Made by a program: the position numbers and the translations under genes. From positions 434,001 through 498,000 of the forward strand of contig OZ244707.1 in assembly GCA_965218875.1 (NCBI GenBank): a stretch of 64,000 bases of DNA, in the 5' to 3' direction. Source of the DNA: CBDCMJ01 sp965218875 (lineage in GTDB: Bacteria; Chloroflexota; Dehalococcoidia; Lucifugimonadales; UBA3495). Positions 1 through 8,377 of the stretch are shown one piece after another; position 1 is the first letter of the stretch, and the number at the start of each line of letters is the position of its first letter. A model generated the notes under the pieces. It saw only the letters and a program-made list of their open reading frames with translations, made no database searches and was not told the DNA's origin.

Positions 1-827
1 CCGACTTCGCCAACCTCTTCGGCAACCTGGTGCGATTGGCCGGCGAACTGCCCATCGTGCCCCTCATCGATCGGGTGCTCCACGACGCCCGCCTGGAACA
101 GCACTTCCGTACCATCGAAGACGGCGGCGAGGAGCGCTGGGAAAACATCCTGGAGCTTAGAGAAACGGCCCAGGAGTTCAACGCCGAGGAGCCGCCCAAC
201 GGCCTCTCCTCCCTCCTGGAGCGGCTGTCCCTGGTGGCCGACGTGGACAACTACGAGGAGTCGGACGACTCCATGACCCTGATCACCCTGCACCAGGCCA
301 AGGGGTTGGAATTTCCGGTGGTGTTCATCGTGGGACTGGAGGAGGGCCTGCTGCCCCACAGCAGGTCGGTGGAAAGCGAGGAGGGCCTGGAAGAAGAACG
401 GCGGCTGTGCTACGTGGGCATCACCCGGGCCGGGCAGCGGCTGTACCTGCTGCGCGCCTTCCGGCGGGGATTCATGGGCCGAAGCGGCCCCACCCTGGCC
501 TCCCGGTTCCTGCGGGACGTTCCCGAATCCGTTACCGGCAAGGCGGCGGCGGCCCCGGCGGTAATGTCCCGGACCGGTCCAATGCGCCTTCCCGCGAGGG
601 ACTACGGCGGAAACGCCTGGGAGGCCGCGGCTGCTCCCGGGCCCGCGCCCGGCAAACCCTCCCTCGGCGTGGGCGACCTGGTGCGCCACACCGCATTCGG
701 CGAGGGGGTGGTCATGGCCTGCGAGCCGGAGGCGGGAGACCTGCAGGTAACGGTCGAGTTTGGCGGGGGTGTGGGGCCCAAGCGCCTTCTGCTGAGCTTC
801 GCGCCCCTGGAGAAAATCCAGGAGTAG
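1..827 (+). CDS. pcrA: ATP-dependent DNA helicase PcrA/UvrD, C-terminal part (5' truncated by window edge)
   Basis: Superfamily 1A 3'-5' DNA helicase used in nucleotide excision and recombination repair. The frame is already open at base 3, so the start lies outside the window. The visible part contains the helicase 2A end: a TLHQAKGLEF segment (motif V region), VGLEEGLLPH, then EEERRLCYVGITRA (motif VI). After a glycine/alanine-rich linker comes a C-terminal module (VGDLVRHTAFGEGVV, then a beta-rich stretch ending in FAPLEKI). This is the Tudor-like RNA-polymerase-contacting domain typical of PcrA/UvrD. The next gene starts about 90 bases later behind its own promoter-like site. The family call is secure. 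PcrA versus UvrD naming is a convention. Confidence 0.93.
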   Translation, partial: DFANLFGNLVRLAGELPIVPLIDRVLHDARLEQHFRTIEDGGEERWENILELRETAQEFNAEEPPNGLSSLLERLSLVADVDNYEESDDSMTLITLHQAKGLEFPVVFIVGLEEGLLPHSRSVESEEGLEEERRLCYVGITRAGQRLYLLRAFRRGFMGRSGPTLASRFLRDVPESVTGKAAAAPAVMSRTGPMRLPARDYGGNAWEAAAAPGPAPGKPSLGVGDLVRHTAFGEGVVMACEPEAGDLQVTVEFGGGVGPKRLLLSFAPLEKIQE

Positions 828-854
828 ATGGGTGTCGCGGGCCCGCGTCGGAAG

Positions 855-883
855 TTGACAGGACCCCTGCCGGAGGGCATCAT
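855..883 (+). promoter_or_regulatory. Candidate sigma70-type promoter for the alcohol dehydrogenase
   Basis: TTGACA at 855-860 and CATCAT at 878-883 (four of six consensus positions) are separated by 17 bp. The predicted transcript would start about 30 bases before the ATG at 921. Confidence 0.45.
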
Positions 884-920
884 TAGCTCCCATCCCTAGA
901 TAGGAGGCTGGACTGAAGAC

Positions 921-2021
921 ATGAAGAACAAGGCGGCCGTCCTGTATGAAGTGGGCCAACCCCTGGTCATAGAAGACGTCGAGCTGGACGACCCCAAAGA
1001 GGGAGAGGTGCTGGTCAAGGTGGGCTCCGCGGGAATCTGCCGCAGCGACCGCCACTTCATGACCGGACACGCCCCCATCAGCCTCCCGGTGGTGTTGGGC
1101 CACGAGGGAGCCGGGACCGTGGAAAAGGTGGGGCCCGGGGTTACCGCGGTCAGGCCGGGACAGCAGGTGATCATGTCCTTCGTGCCCTCCTGCGGCCGCT
1201 GCAAGTCCTGCCTGTCCGGCAAGGGCAACGTTTGCGACAACCACATGGCCACCGGGCCCAACATGTTCGACGGCACCTGCCGCCTGCACAAGGGCGACCA
1301 GGACATTCATCACATGGGGAAGGTGGCGTGTTTCGCCGAGTACTCGGTGGTGCCGGAGATGGGCTGCGTGCCCACCCCGGCGCTGCTTCCCATGGACAAG
1401 GCGGCCATGATTGGGTGCTGCGTCCCCACCGGGGTGGGCGCGGCCATATTCTCCGCCAACGTGCAGCCGGGCAGCAGCGTGGCGGTGGTCGGCTGCGGCG
1501 GCGTGGGCCTGAACGTCATCATGGGCGCGGCCCTGGTGAACGCCACCAAGATCATCGCCGTGGATATCCGGGAGAGCCAGTTGGAGTTCGCCATGAAGTT
1601 CGGCGCCACCCACTCGGTCAACGCCGCCGACGGCGACCCGGTGGAGCAGGTCAAGAACCTCACCGACGGCCGGGGGGCGGACTACACGTTCGAAGTGGTG
1701 GGGTCGCCGGAGACCCTCAAGGCCGCCTACGAGATGTGCGGCAAGAGCGGCACCATGACGGTGGTGGGCATTGCTCCCTCCGGCGTCGAGGCCCCCATCA
1801 ACGCGGTGGACCTGGTCCGCAACGAAAAGACTGTCAAGGGCACCTACTACGGCTCGGCCCGGTCCCAGGTCGACTTCCCCACGCTGGCCAATCTGTACCT
1901 GTCCGGCAAGCTCAACCTGGATGACCTGGTGGTGCGCCACTACACCCTGGACCAGGTCAACGAGGCCTACGCCGACATGACCCAGGGCGAGATCGGCCGC
2001 GGCGCAATAATGTTCAACTAG
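921..2021 (+). CDS. Zinc-dependent MDR-family alcohol dehydrogenase
   Basis: Medium-chain dehydrogenase/reductase of 366 residues, oxidising an alcohol with NAD(P)+. Visible motifs are ICRSD near residue 40 (catalytic zinc Cys), GHEGAG near 61 (catalytic zinc His-Glu), CGRCKSCLSGKGNVC near 91-105 (four-cysteine structural zinc site), and VVGCGGVGLN near 190 (Rossmann nucleotide loop). Length and layout match class III-like or mycothiol-type bacterial ADHs. The substrate cannot be read from the sequence. The start ATG is preceded by TAGGAGG about 12 bases upstream. It appears to be a single-gene unit, followed by a repeat-filled gap. Confidence 0.92.
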   Translation: MKNKAAVLYEVGQPLVIEDVELDDPKEGEVLVKVGSAGICRSDRHFMTGHAPISLPVVLGHEGAGTVEKVGPGVTAVRPGQQVIMSFVPSCGRCKSCLSGKGNVCDNHMATGPNMFDGTCRLHKGDQDIHHMGKVACFAEYSVVPEMGCVPTPALLPMDKAAMIGCCVPTGVGAAIFSANVQPGSSVAVVGCGGVGLNVIMGAALVNATKIIAVDIRESQLEFAMKFGATHSVNAADGDPVEQVKNLTDGRGADYTFEVVGSPETLKAAYEMCGKSGTMTVVGIAPSGVEAPINAVDLVRNEKTVKGTYYGSARSQVDFPTLANLYLSGKLNLDDLVVRHYTLDQVNEAYADMTQGEIGRGAIMFN

Positions 2022-2086
2022 GGCGTGTTCACCCTAACGCAGGGCATCGAGTACCAGGGCTCGCCGCCGCGGAGGTAGCCTGCGGG

Positions 2087-2486
2087 GCGGGTAATCACCG
2101 GTAGGGGCGAAAAATCTTTCGTCCCTACATCAACGTCTACTCCCTACTTAACCGCCGGAACAATCCAAGTCAGCCCTAAGGGAGAGCATTTGAAAGGCCT
2201 TGCTGCCCCTTGTAGCAATCGCCATCATCGGCTTGTTCGCCGCCGCGACGGTCGCCTGCCAAGCGGGTAATCACCGTTAGGGGCGAAAAATATTCCGCCC
2301 CTACATTGACGTCTACTCCCTACTTAACCGCCGGAGCAATCCAAGTCAGCCCTAAGGGAGAGCATTTGAAAGGCCTTGCTGCCCCTTGTAGCAATCGCCA
2401 TCATCGGCTTGTTCGCCGCCGCGACGGTCGCCTGCCAAGCGGGTAATCACCGTTAGGGGCGAAAAATATTCCGCCCCTACATCGAC
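2087..2486. repeat. 176-bp tandem repeat, two full copies plus a partial third
   Basis: A 176-bp unit beginning GCGGGTAATCACCG recurs at 2087, 2263 and 2439; the third copy stops near 2486. Copies differ at only a few bases. Each carries a short dyad (TAGGGGCG...CGCCCCTA) resembling a mobile palindromic repeat. Each full copy also has a stretch that, read from TTG after AAAGGCC, encodes a hydrophobic lipoprotein-like signal ending in TVACQAG and then a stop about five codons later. This looks like a duplicated relic of a lipoprotein gene 5' end. Apart from this array, the 2022-3063 gap holds only the two repeats listed next. Confidence 0.85.
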
Positions 2487-2650
2487 GGCCACCCCCCGCG
2501 ATACAGCAACACCCGAAGCCAGCGGCGGCGACGCCACCAAAGCACCTGCTCCTACCACAACCATCTTGCCAACGGAAACGCAGACGCCTCCACCAACAAG
2601 GCAGTTTGATCGGAAACAGGCGTTCTTGTGCCTTACCGCCGCTGAGGCAA

Positions 2651-2703
2651 CCCGAGCGAAACGAAGTGCAGTCGAAGGGCCTGTCCTGAGCTTGTCGAAG
2701 GGA
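2651..2703. repeat. Dispersed intergenic palindromic repeat (CCTGTCCTGAGCTTGTCGAAGG type)
   Basis: The segment contains GTCGAAGGGCCTGTCCTGAG followed by CTTGTCGAAGGG. The two GTCGAAGG boxes flank a CTGTCCTGAG core. Sequences of this type are widely dispersed between genes in many GC-rich bacteria, including Chloroflexota. No gene overlaps it. Confidence 0.6.
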
Positions 2704-2900
2704 CACCCCAACTGACACCCCTCCCTTCCCAACGCCATATGCGCCCCCTACCATGATAAAGGTCAAACCAGAACGTCCCGCTGGGACACGAACCAAATCC
2801 AACCCGCCACCGAGGCGTCACGGTACCCGAATGGCCGGAAGCCCCTCCAAACCCAACCGCCCTCAACCTGCCCCCAGCCCCAAACCCGGCCAACGGGCCG

Positions 2901-2950
2901 GAATGGGAGGAAATGAGAGAGAATGAGAGAGAATGAGAGGGAATGAGAGG
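2901..2950. repeat. 10-bp microsatellite, five tandem copies
   Basis: Five consecutive 10-bp units of the form GAATGAGAGR (first unit GAATGGGAGG) occur between the palindromic repeat and the isomerase gene. They are non-coding. Copy-number variation between strains is plausible. Confidence 0.75.
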
Positions 2951-3063
2951 GAAATCGAAAAAATACAACCTCATCTCTCGCCAGTTGCCGGCCGTTCTTG
3001 GGGGCTAGCGGGCTGACAGGAGATACAGCGTGTCCAACTCCGTTCCGAAATCCGGAGGGCGGC

Positions 3064-4743
3064 GTGAACGATAAGCAGGCCCTGCCGTTGGACAGTCAAG
3101 GGCAAGATCCGAACGCCGGGTTGGGCGAGTATCGGGCCGGCGTGGAGGCTTCCCTAGCCCGGCTGCAGCAAGACCGGGTCGTAGACCGCATCTGGGACGG
3201 CGACCATACCGTGTGGAAGCCGGACCCCGCCGAGATCACCAACCGTTTGGGTTGGCTGAGGATGGGCCGGGTGATGCGGGGGCAAGTCCCGGCGCTGGAG
3301 GCGTTTGCTCAAGAGATAGTAGAGGCGGGATTCCGCCACGTGGTGCTGCTGGGCATGGGGGGCAGCAGCCTGGGGCCGGAGGTGCTTGGTCAGACCTTCG
3401 GCCACGTTCCCGGCCGCCCCAAGCTCATCGTGCTGGACTCCACGGTGCCGGCTTGGGTGGAGGCGACCGCCCGGGCCGTCGAACCCTCGCGCACTCTATT
3501 CCTGGTGTCGTCGAAATCGGGCGCCACCACCGAGCCGAACATGTTCTACGCCTACTTCAGGGGCCTGGTGGACCGGGAGGTTGGGCGCGAGCGTGCCGGG
3601 CGGCACTTCGCGGCGGTCACCGACTCCGCGACTCCCCTCGACGCGCTGGCCCGGGACCAAGGGTTCCGGCGGGCTTTTTCCAACCCTTCCGACGTGGGAG
3701 GACGCTACTCGGTGCTGTCTTACTTTGGCCTGGTCCCTGCCGCGTTGATAGGGGTCGACCTGGGCCGCCTGCTGGACCGGGCCGACACCATGGCGCAGTC
3801 CTGCGCCGCGGGCGTCCCGACCCATGAAAACCCGGGCGCCCAACTCGGGGCGGCCATGTCCATGTTGTGCAGCCGCGGGCAGGACAAGCTCACCGTGGTT
3901 ACCTCCCCTGCCCTGGACAGCTTTGGCCTGTGGGTGGAGCAACTGATTGCCGAAAGCACCGGCAAGGAGGGTAAGGGAATCATCCCCATCGCCGGGGAGC
4001 CGGTGATGTCCCCCGAGCACTACGGGGCCGACCGGCTGTTTGTTTACCTTAGACTGAACGACGACGATAACGCGGAGCGGGACGCCGCCGTCGAGGCTCT
4101 AGTCCGCGCCGGTCATCCGGCGCTGCGGTTGGACCTGGCCGACCGGTACGACCTGGGGGCTGAGTTCTTCCGGTGGGAAATGGCGACTGCCGTAGCCGGT
4201 GCGATGTTGGGCATCAACCCCTTCGACCAGCCCAACGTCCAGGCAGCCAAGGACATGACGGAAAATGTTCTGGAGGAGTACCGGGCGGTGGGGCGCCTGC
4301 CCCCGATGGACGCGCCGGGGTCCCTCGATGAACTGCTGGCCGGGTCCCGCCCGGGGGACTACCTGGCCATAATGGCGTACCTGCACCGGACGCCCCAGGT
4401 GGACGAGGCCCTGGACACGCTGCGGCGGAAGGTGATGCGGACGCGCCGCATCGCCACTTCGATGGGCTACGGCCCCCGGTTCCTGCACTCCACCGGCCAG
4501 CTTCACAAGGGCGGCCCCGCCTCCGGCCTGTTCCTTCAACTGACGGCTGAACACGTACGGGACTTGGACATTCCCGGCCAGGCCTTTACCTTTGGGGTCC
4601 TGGCGGATGCCCAGGCCCTGGGGGACCTGGAGGCCCTGGGGGACCTGGAGGCCTTGAAGGACGGGCCGCGGGGCGCAATCCGCGTGCACCTGAGGGCGGA
4701 CCCGGCCGCGGCGATCGAGCAACTGGCGGCGAGCATCGCATAA
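3064..4743 (+). CDS. pgi: Glucose-6-phosphate isomerase (tal-pgi C-terminal-type)
   Basis: Interconverts glucose-6-phosphate and fructose-6-phosphate in the cytoplasm. The protein has about 559 residues and resembles the isomerase half of bifunctional transaldolase/isomerase proteins. The N-terminal SIS region has LLGMGGSSLGPEVL and VSSKSGATTEPN (sugar-phosphate loops); the C-terminal SIS region has ESTGKEGKGIIP and FDQPNVQAAK. I chose GTG at 3064 because GGAGGG lies just upstream; an in-frame start at 2998 has no such site. Near the C terminus an 18-bp duplication gives ALGDLEALGDLEAL. It heads a sugar-phosphate group with the next two genes, separated by gaps of about 100-140 bases. Confidence 0.9.
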   Translation: MNDKQALPLDSQGQDPNAGLGEYRAGVEASLARLQQDRVVDRIWDGDHTVWKPDPAEITNRLGWLRMGRVMRGQVPALEAFAQEIVEAGFRHVVLLGMGGSSLGPEVLGQTFGHVPGRPKLIVLDSTVPAWVEATARAVEPSRTLFLVSSKSGATTEPNMFYAYFRGLVDREVGRERAGRHFAAVTDSATPLDALARDQGFRRAFSNPSDVGGRYSVLSYFGLVPAALIGVDLGRLLDRADTMAQSCAAGVPTHENPGAQLGAAMSMLCSRGQDKLTVVTSPALDSFGLWVEQLIAESTGKEGKGIIPIAGEPVMSPEHYGADRLFVYLRLNDDDNAERDAAVEALVRAGHPALRLDLADRYDLGAEFFRWEMATAVAGAMLGINPFDQPNVQAAKDMTENVLEEYRAVGRLPPMDAPGSLDELLAGSRPGDYLAIMAYLHRTPQVDEALDTLRRKVMRTRRIATSMGYGPRFLHSTGQLHKGGPASGLFLQLTAEHVRDLDIPGQAFTFGVLADAQALGDLEALGDLEALKDGPRGAIRVHLRADPAAAIEQLAASIA

Positions 4744-4881
4744 ATCGGCCGCACGGGGTACACTCCGGGGGTCAGGCTGCCGCCGGCGACCGGGGACGCG
4801 CGGGAAGGTCAGGGGCGCGGACCAAGAAACGGTCCGGCCTTGGCGGGGGTCAGGCGGCCAATACCTTAGGGGGCAACGTCC

Positions 4882-5820
4882 ATGAGGGTTTCAAAGCCGG
4901 GGTACGACAGGGACCTCTTCATACTGCCCTTCGACCACAGAAGCTCCTTCGAGGCCGGCCTGTTGCGCATCATAGGCAGAGAGGCGGAACCTGAGGAGGT
5001 GACCCAACTGGCGGCATACAAGCAGGTCATCTACGAGGGGTTCCTGCAGGCCGTAGACCGGGGGGCGCCTGCCGAGACCGCGGCCATACTGGTGGACCAG
5101 AAGTACGGCGCGCATATTCTAGTCGACGCCAAACAGCGGGGCTTCACAACCTGCACTTCGGTGGAAAAGAGCGGGCGGGACGAGTTCGAGTTCGAGTACG
5201 GCGACGAGTTCGGCTCGCGCCTCCGGGACGCATCCCCCGCCTTCGCCAAGGTTTTGGTGCGCTACAACCCCGGCGGCGACGTCCGGGTCAACGAGAGCCA
5301 GCGGCAGCGGCTGGAGGTACTGTCGCGGCACACCCATTCGGAGGGCTACAAGTTTATGTTCGAGCTGCTGGTCCCCGCCACCGAGGACCAGCTGAATTGG
5401 GTCGATCAGGACCGCCGCCGCTACGACGCCGAGGTCCGGCCCCAGTTGACCGCCCGCGCCATTCAGGAGCTTCAAGACGCCAAGATCGAGCCCGACGTAT
5501 GGAAATTGGAGGGTGTGGATGACGCCGCCGCCGCCGGCAGCGTCGTGGCCCAGGCCCGGGCGGGAGGGCGAGACGGGGTTGGAGTCATTGTCCTGGGCCG
5601 CGGCGAGGACGAAAGCCGGGTCCGCGGCTGGTTGTCGGTGGGCGCGGAAACCGAGGGTGTCATCGGGTTTGCAGTGGGACGGACCGTATTCTGGAGTCCC
5701 CTAGTGGAGCTCAAGGATGCGGCCATATCCCGCGCCGACGCGGTAACCCGGATAGCGGACACCTACCTGGGGCTGTACCGGCTCTTCGTCGACCGGCGCG
5801 CCGCCGTCCGGGGAGGTTGA
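4882..5820 (+). CDS. IolC C-terminal/DUF2090-like class I aldolase
   Basis: A 312-residue protein matching the aldolase-like DUF2090 domain fused to IolC kinases in myo-inositol degradation. In that pathway it cleaves 2-deoxy-5-keto-gluconate-6-phosphate. Visible features are FILPFDHRSSFE at the N terminus, VDQKYGAHIL near 75, a CTSVEKSGRDEFEFEYG stretch near 95, KVLVRYNPGGD near 125 and PDVWKLEG near 205 with a candidate Schiff-base lysine. It stands alone, without the kinase domain or other iol genes. Its position between pgi and gnd suggests sugar-phosphate carbon flow rather than dedicated inositol use. The exact substrate is unknown. Confidence 0.75.
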   Translation: MRVSKPGYDRDLFILPFDHRSSFEAGLLRIIGREAEPEEVTQLAAYKQVIYEGFLQAVDRGAPAETAAILVDQKYGAHILVDAKQRGFTTCTSVEKSGRDEFEFEYGDEFGSRLRDASPAFAKVLVRYNPGGDVRVNESQRQRLEVLSRHTHSEGYKFMFELLVPATEDQLNWVDQDRRRYDAEVRPQLTARAIQELQDAKIEPDVWKLEGVDDAAAAGSVVAQARAGGRDGVGVIVLGRGEDESRVRGWLSVGAETEGVIGFAVGRTVFWSPLVELKDAAISRADAVTRIADTYLGLYRLFVDRRAAVRGG

Positions 5821-5919
5821 CCGGGCGGGAGGCGGAAACGCCGGGGGGCGCCGGTTGGAGCTGGGTAGCCGGCCGGCAACAAGGCATGATCTCGGCAAGG
5901 CGGGATAGAGAACGGCAGC

Positions 5920-6828
5920 ATGGAAATCGGTATGGTGGGCCTGGGCCGCATGGGCGGCAACATGGCGCAGCGCCTGCTGCGGGCCGGGCACCGGGTGGTC
6001 GTCTATGACCTCAGCCCCGACGCGGTTAGCGCCAGCCAAGCCCAGGGAGCTGTGGGCTCTTCTTCCCTGGAGCATCTGCCGGCGCTGCTGTCTCCACCCC
6101 GGTCCTTTTGGGTGATGCTGCCCGCGGGGCCGGCGACCGAAAACACCATCGAGGAACTTGCCCCCCTGCTGTCGCCCGGGGACGTCATCCTGGACGGCGG
6201 GAACTCCAACTACAAAGACAGTATGCGCCGCGCCGGCCGGCTTGAAGGCTTGGGGATCGACTTCATGGACGTGGGGACCAGCGGCGGAACTTGGGGTCTG
6301 ACCGACGGCTACTCCCTGATGGTCGGCGGCAAGGCGGAGACCTACGAGCGGTTGAGGCCCATCTTCGAGGCTCTGGCTCCCGGCGAAGGACAGGGCCTCA
6401 GCCACGCGGGGCCCGCCGGGGCCGGCCATTTCGTCAAGATGGTGCACAACGGCATCGAGTACGGCCTGATGCAGGCCTACGCCGAGGGCTTTGAAATCAT
6501 GGCCGCCAAGGAGGAGTTCGACCTGGACCTGGCCCAGATCGCCCGCGGCTGGCGCCATGGCAGCCTGGTCCGGTCGCGGCTGCTGGAATTGACCGCCGCG
6601 GCCCTGGAGGAGGACCCGGGGCTGGAGAGCCTCCAGGCCTACGTCGAAGACTCGGGGGAAGGCCGCTGGACGGCGCAGGAGGCCGTGGACCTGGCCGTGC
6701 CCGCGCCCGTCATCACCCTATCGCTGCAGGCGCGGTTCCGCTCCCGCCAGGTTGAGCCCTTTGGGGCCAGGCTGCTGGCGGCGTTGCGCCACCGGTTCGG
6801 CGGCCATGCGGTGAAGAGGGCGGAGTGA
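5920..6828 (+). CDS. gnd: 6-phosphogluconate dehydrogenase, decarboxylating (short form)
   Basis: Oxidatively decarboxylates 6-phosphogluconate to ribulose-5-phosphate. The 302-residue length is that of the short YqeC/GntZ-like class, usually NAD-preferring, not the roughly 470-residue E. coli type. The N-terminal Rossmann loop is GLGRMGGNMA at residues 7-16. DGGNSNYKDS near 90 and DVGTSGGTWGL near 115 are substrate-binding signatures, and HFVKMVHNGIEYG near 170 holds the catalytic lysine. The ATG at 5920 sits directly before the nucleotide-binding strand, so little alternative exists. It ends about 20 bases from the convergent E2 gene. Confidence 0.92.
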   Translation: MEIGMVGLGRMGGNMAQRLLRAGHRVVVYDLSPDAVSASQAQGAVGSSSLEHLPALLSPPRSFWVMLPAGPATENTIEELAPLLSPGDVILDGGNSNYKDSMRRAGRLEGLGIDFMDVGTSGGTWGLTDGYSLMVGGKAETYERLRPIFEALAPGEGQGLSHAGPAGAGHFVKMVHNGIEYGLMQAYAEGFEIMAAKEEFDLDLAQIARGWRHGSLVRSRLLELTAAALEEDPGLESLQAYVEDSGEGRWTAQEAVDLAVPAPVITLSLQARFRSRQVEPFGARLLAALRHRFGGHAVKRAE

Positions 6829-6846
6829 GCGCCGCCCCCGGCTAGG

Positions 6847-8187
6847 TCAGCCCACCATCCACCAGGGGTCTTCCAGCAGCCTTTTCACCGACTGGAGGAA
6901 ATCGGCCGCCGGGGCCCCGTCCACCACCCGGTGGTCGAAGGTGAGGCTGAGGTACATCATGGAGCCCACGGCTATCTGGCCTTGGGCCACGATGGGCTTC
7001 TCCACCACCCGGCCCACGCCCAGTATGCCCACCTGCGGCGGGTTGATGATGGGCGTGAAGGCATCGATCTCCTGGGCGCCCAGGTTGGTAATGGTAAAGG
7101 TGCCCCCGGTCACGTCCTCGGGCCGCGCCGTGCCGTCCCTGGTCTTGGCGGCCAACTCCCTGCCCTCTTGGGCCAACTCGGACAGAGTCTTGGCGTCGGC
7201 GTTGCGAATGACCGGGGTGATCAGCCCCTCGTCCAGGGCCACGGCCACGCCTATGTTCACCTCGTTCATCAGCTCCACCCGGTCCTCGGTCTGAAGGGCG
7301 TTCATGCGGGGATGTTCCTTCAGCGCCCGGGCCGCGGCCTTGATTACCAGGTGCAGCGGGCTGATGCCGCCCTCGGTCCGGTGCCGGGAAAGGCCCCTTC
7401 TCAGGGTTTCGCCTTCCCTCAGGTCGGCCTCGGTGGTGAGGGTGACCTGGGCCATGGTCTGCAGACTCTGGAGCATCCGGGTGGCGATGGTGCGCCGGAT
7501 GCCGGTGATGGTCACCGTCCGCGGTGAGGCGGGGCCGTCACCCTGCCCCGCCTTCTCCACGTCCTCCACCAGGATCCTGCCGCCGGGCCCGCTGCCCTGA
7601 ACCAGGCACAGATCGACACCCCGTTCCCGGGCCAGGCGCCGGGCGGCCGGCACTACTTGTATCTTGGCGCCCGGTCCCGGTGTTTCGATCGCCGGTTGAG
7701 TCCGGTTGCGGACGGCCTGCTCCACGTCGGCGATCAGGACCCTGCCCCGGGGGCCGCTGCCCTGGACCGACGCCAGGTCCACGCCCTGCTCCTGGGCCAG
7801 CCGCCGGGCCGCCGGGACTACCTGAAGCCCGGCCGCGGGAGATGGAACACTCGAAGCAGTCAGAGCGGCGCCTGCGCTGGGCCGCTCTTCCGTAGCGAGA
7901 CTGGAGGAAGCAGGGCTTGGGGCCGTCGCGGGACGGGCCACCTCTTCACCGGGACCGGCTATCACGCACAGGACGCCCCGTATGGGGACTATCTCCCCTT
8001 CTTGCGCCACAATATAGCTCAAGGTGCCGGAGGCGGTGGACTCCAACTCCGTCTGGAGCTTGGCGGTCTCCACCTCCACCAGGGGCTCGCCCTCCTGGAC
8101 GGTGTCCCCTTCCTTCTTCAGCCACTTGATGATGACGCCGTCCTGCATCTCCATGCCCCACTGGGGGAGGACTATCTCTGAAGCCAT
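6847..8187 (-). CDS. 2-oxoacid dehydrogenase complex E2 (dihydrolipoyl acyltransferase) with two subunit-binding domains
   Basis: Transfers acyl groups from the lipoyl arm to CoA. The 446 residues comprise an N-terminal lipoyl domain (ETAKLQTE near residue 42 carries the lipoyl lysine), an Ala/Ser/Pro-rich linker, two successive peripheral subunit-binding domains (VVPAARRLAQEQGVDL...VLIADVEQA near 122-157 and VVPAARRLARERGVDL...ILVEDVEKA near 177-212), and a C-terminal catalytic domain with DHRVVDG near 417. Most bacterial E2s have a single binding domain; the doubling is unusual. It is the last gene of the E1alpha-E1beta-E2 set. No E3 lipoamide dehydrogenase is in the window. The substrate (pyruvate, acetoin or branched-chain oxoacid) is unresolved. 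Confidence 0.9.
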   Translation of the reverse strand: MASEIVLPQWGMEMQDGVIIKWLKKEGDTVQEGEPLVEVETAKLQTELESTASGTLSYIVAQEGEIVPIRGVLCVIAGPGEEVARPATAPSPASSSLATEERPSAGAALTASSVPSPAAGLQVVPAARRLAQEQGVDLASVQGSGPRGRVLIADVEQAVRNRTQPAIETPGPGAKIQVVPAARRLARERGVDLCLVQGSGPGGRILVEDVEKAGQGDGPASPRTVTITGIRRTIATRMLQSLQTMAQVTLTTEADLREGETLRRGLSRHRTEGGISPLHLVIKAAARALKEHPRMNALQTEDRVELMNEVNIGVAVALDEGLITPVIRNADAKTLSELAQEGRELAAKTRDGTARPEDVTGGTFTITNLGAQEIDAFTPIINPPQVGILGVGRVVEKPIVAQGQIAVGSMMYLSLTFDHRVVDGAPAADFLQSVKRLLEDPWWMVG

Positions 8188-8377
8188 GCCCTTCTCCTAA
8201 GGGTCGCCTGGTGCGGCCGCGGCTGGTCACCAATTCGACGACTGGCCGGGGACGCCGCCGCCTCCATCGGATGGTGCGGCGGAACTGGCGGAGCGCCGGC
8301 GCGGCTGCGTGGTCGTGTCGCCCACCGCAAGGGACGGGCCCCAAGCGCCATGACCGCCGATGGGGCCGCGCCGCGGG

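Noticed and set aside
2352..2974. Minus-strand frames of 113-133 codons in the repeat-rich gap
   Set aside because: They run through tandem and palindromic repeats and a microsatellite, with no family signature.
5701..6558. 285-codon minus-strand frame opposite gnd
   Set aside because: Shadow of the 6-phosphogluconate dehydrogenase gene; low-complexity translation without motifs.
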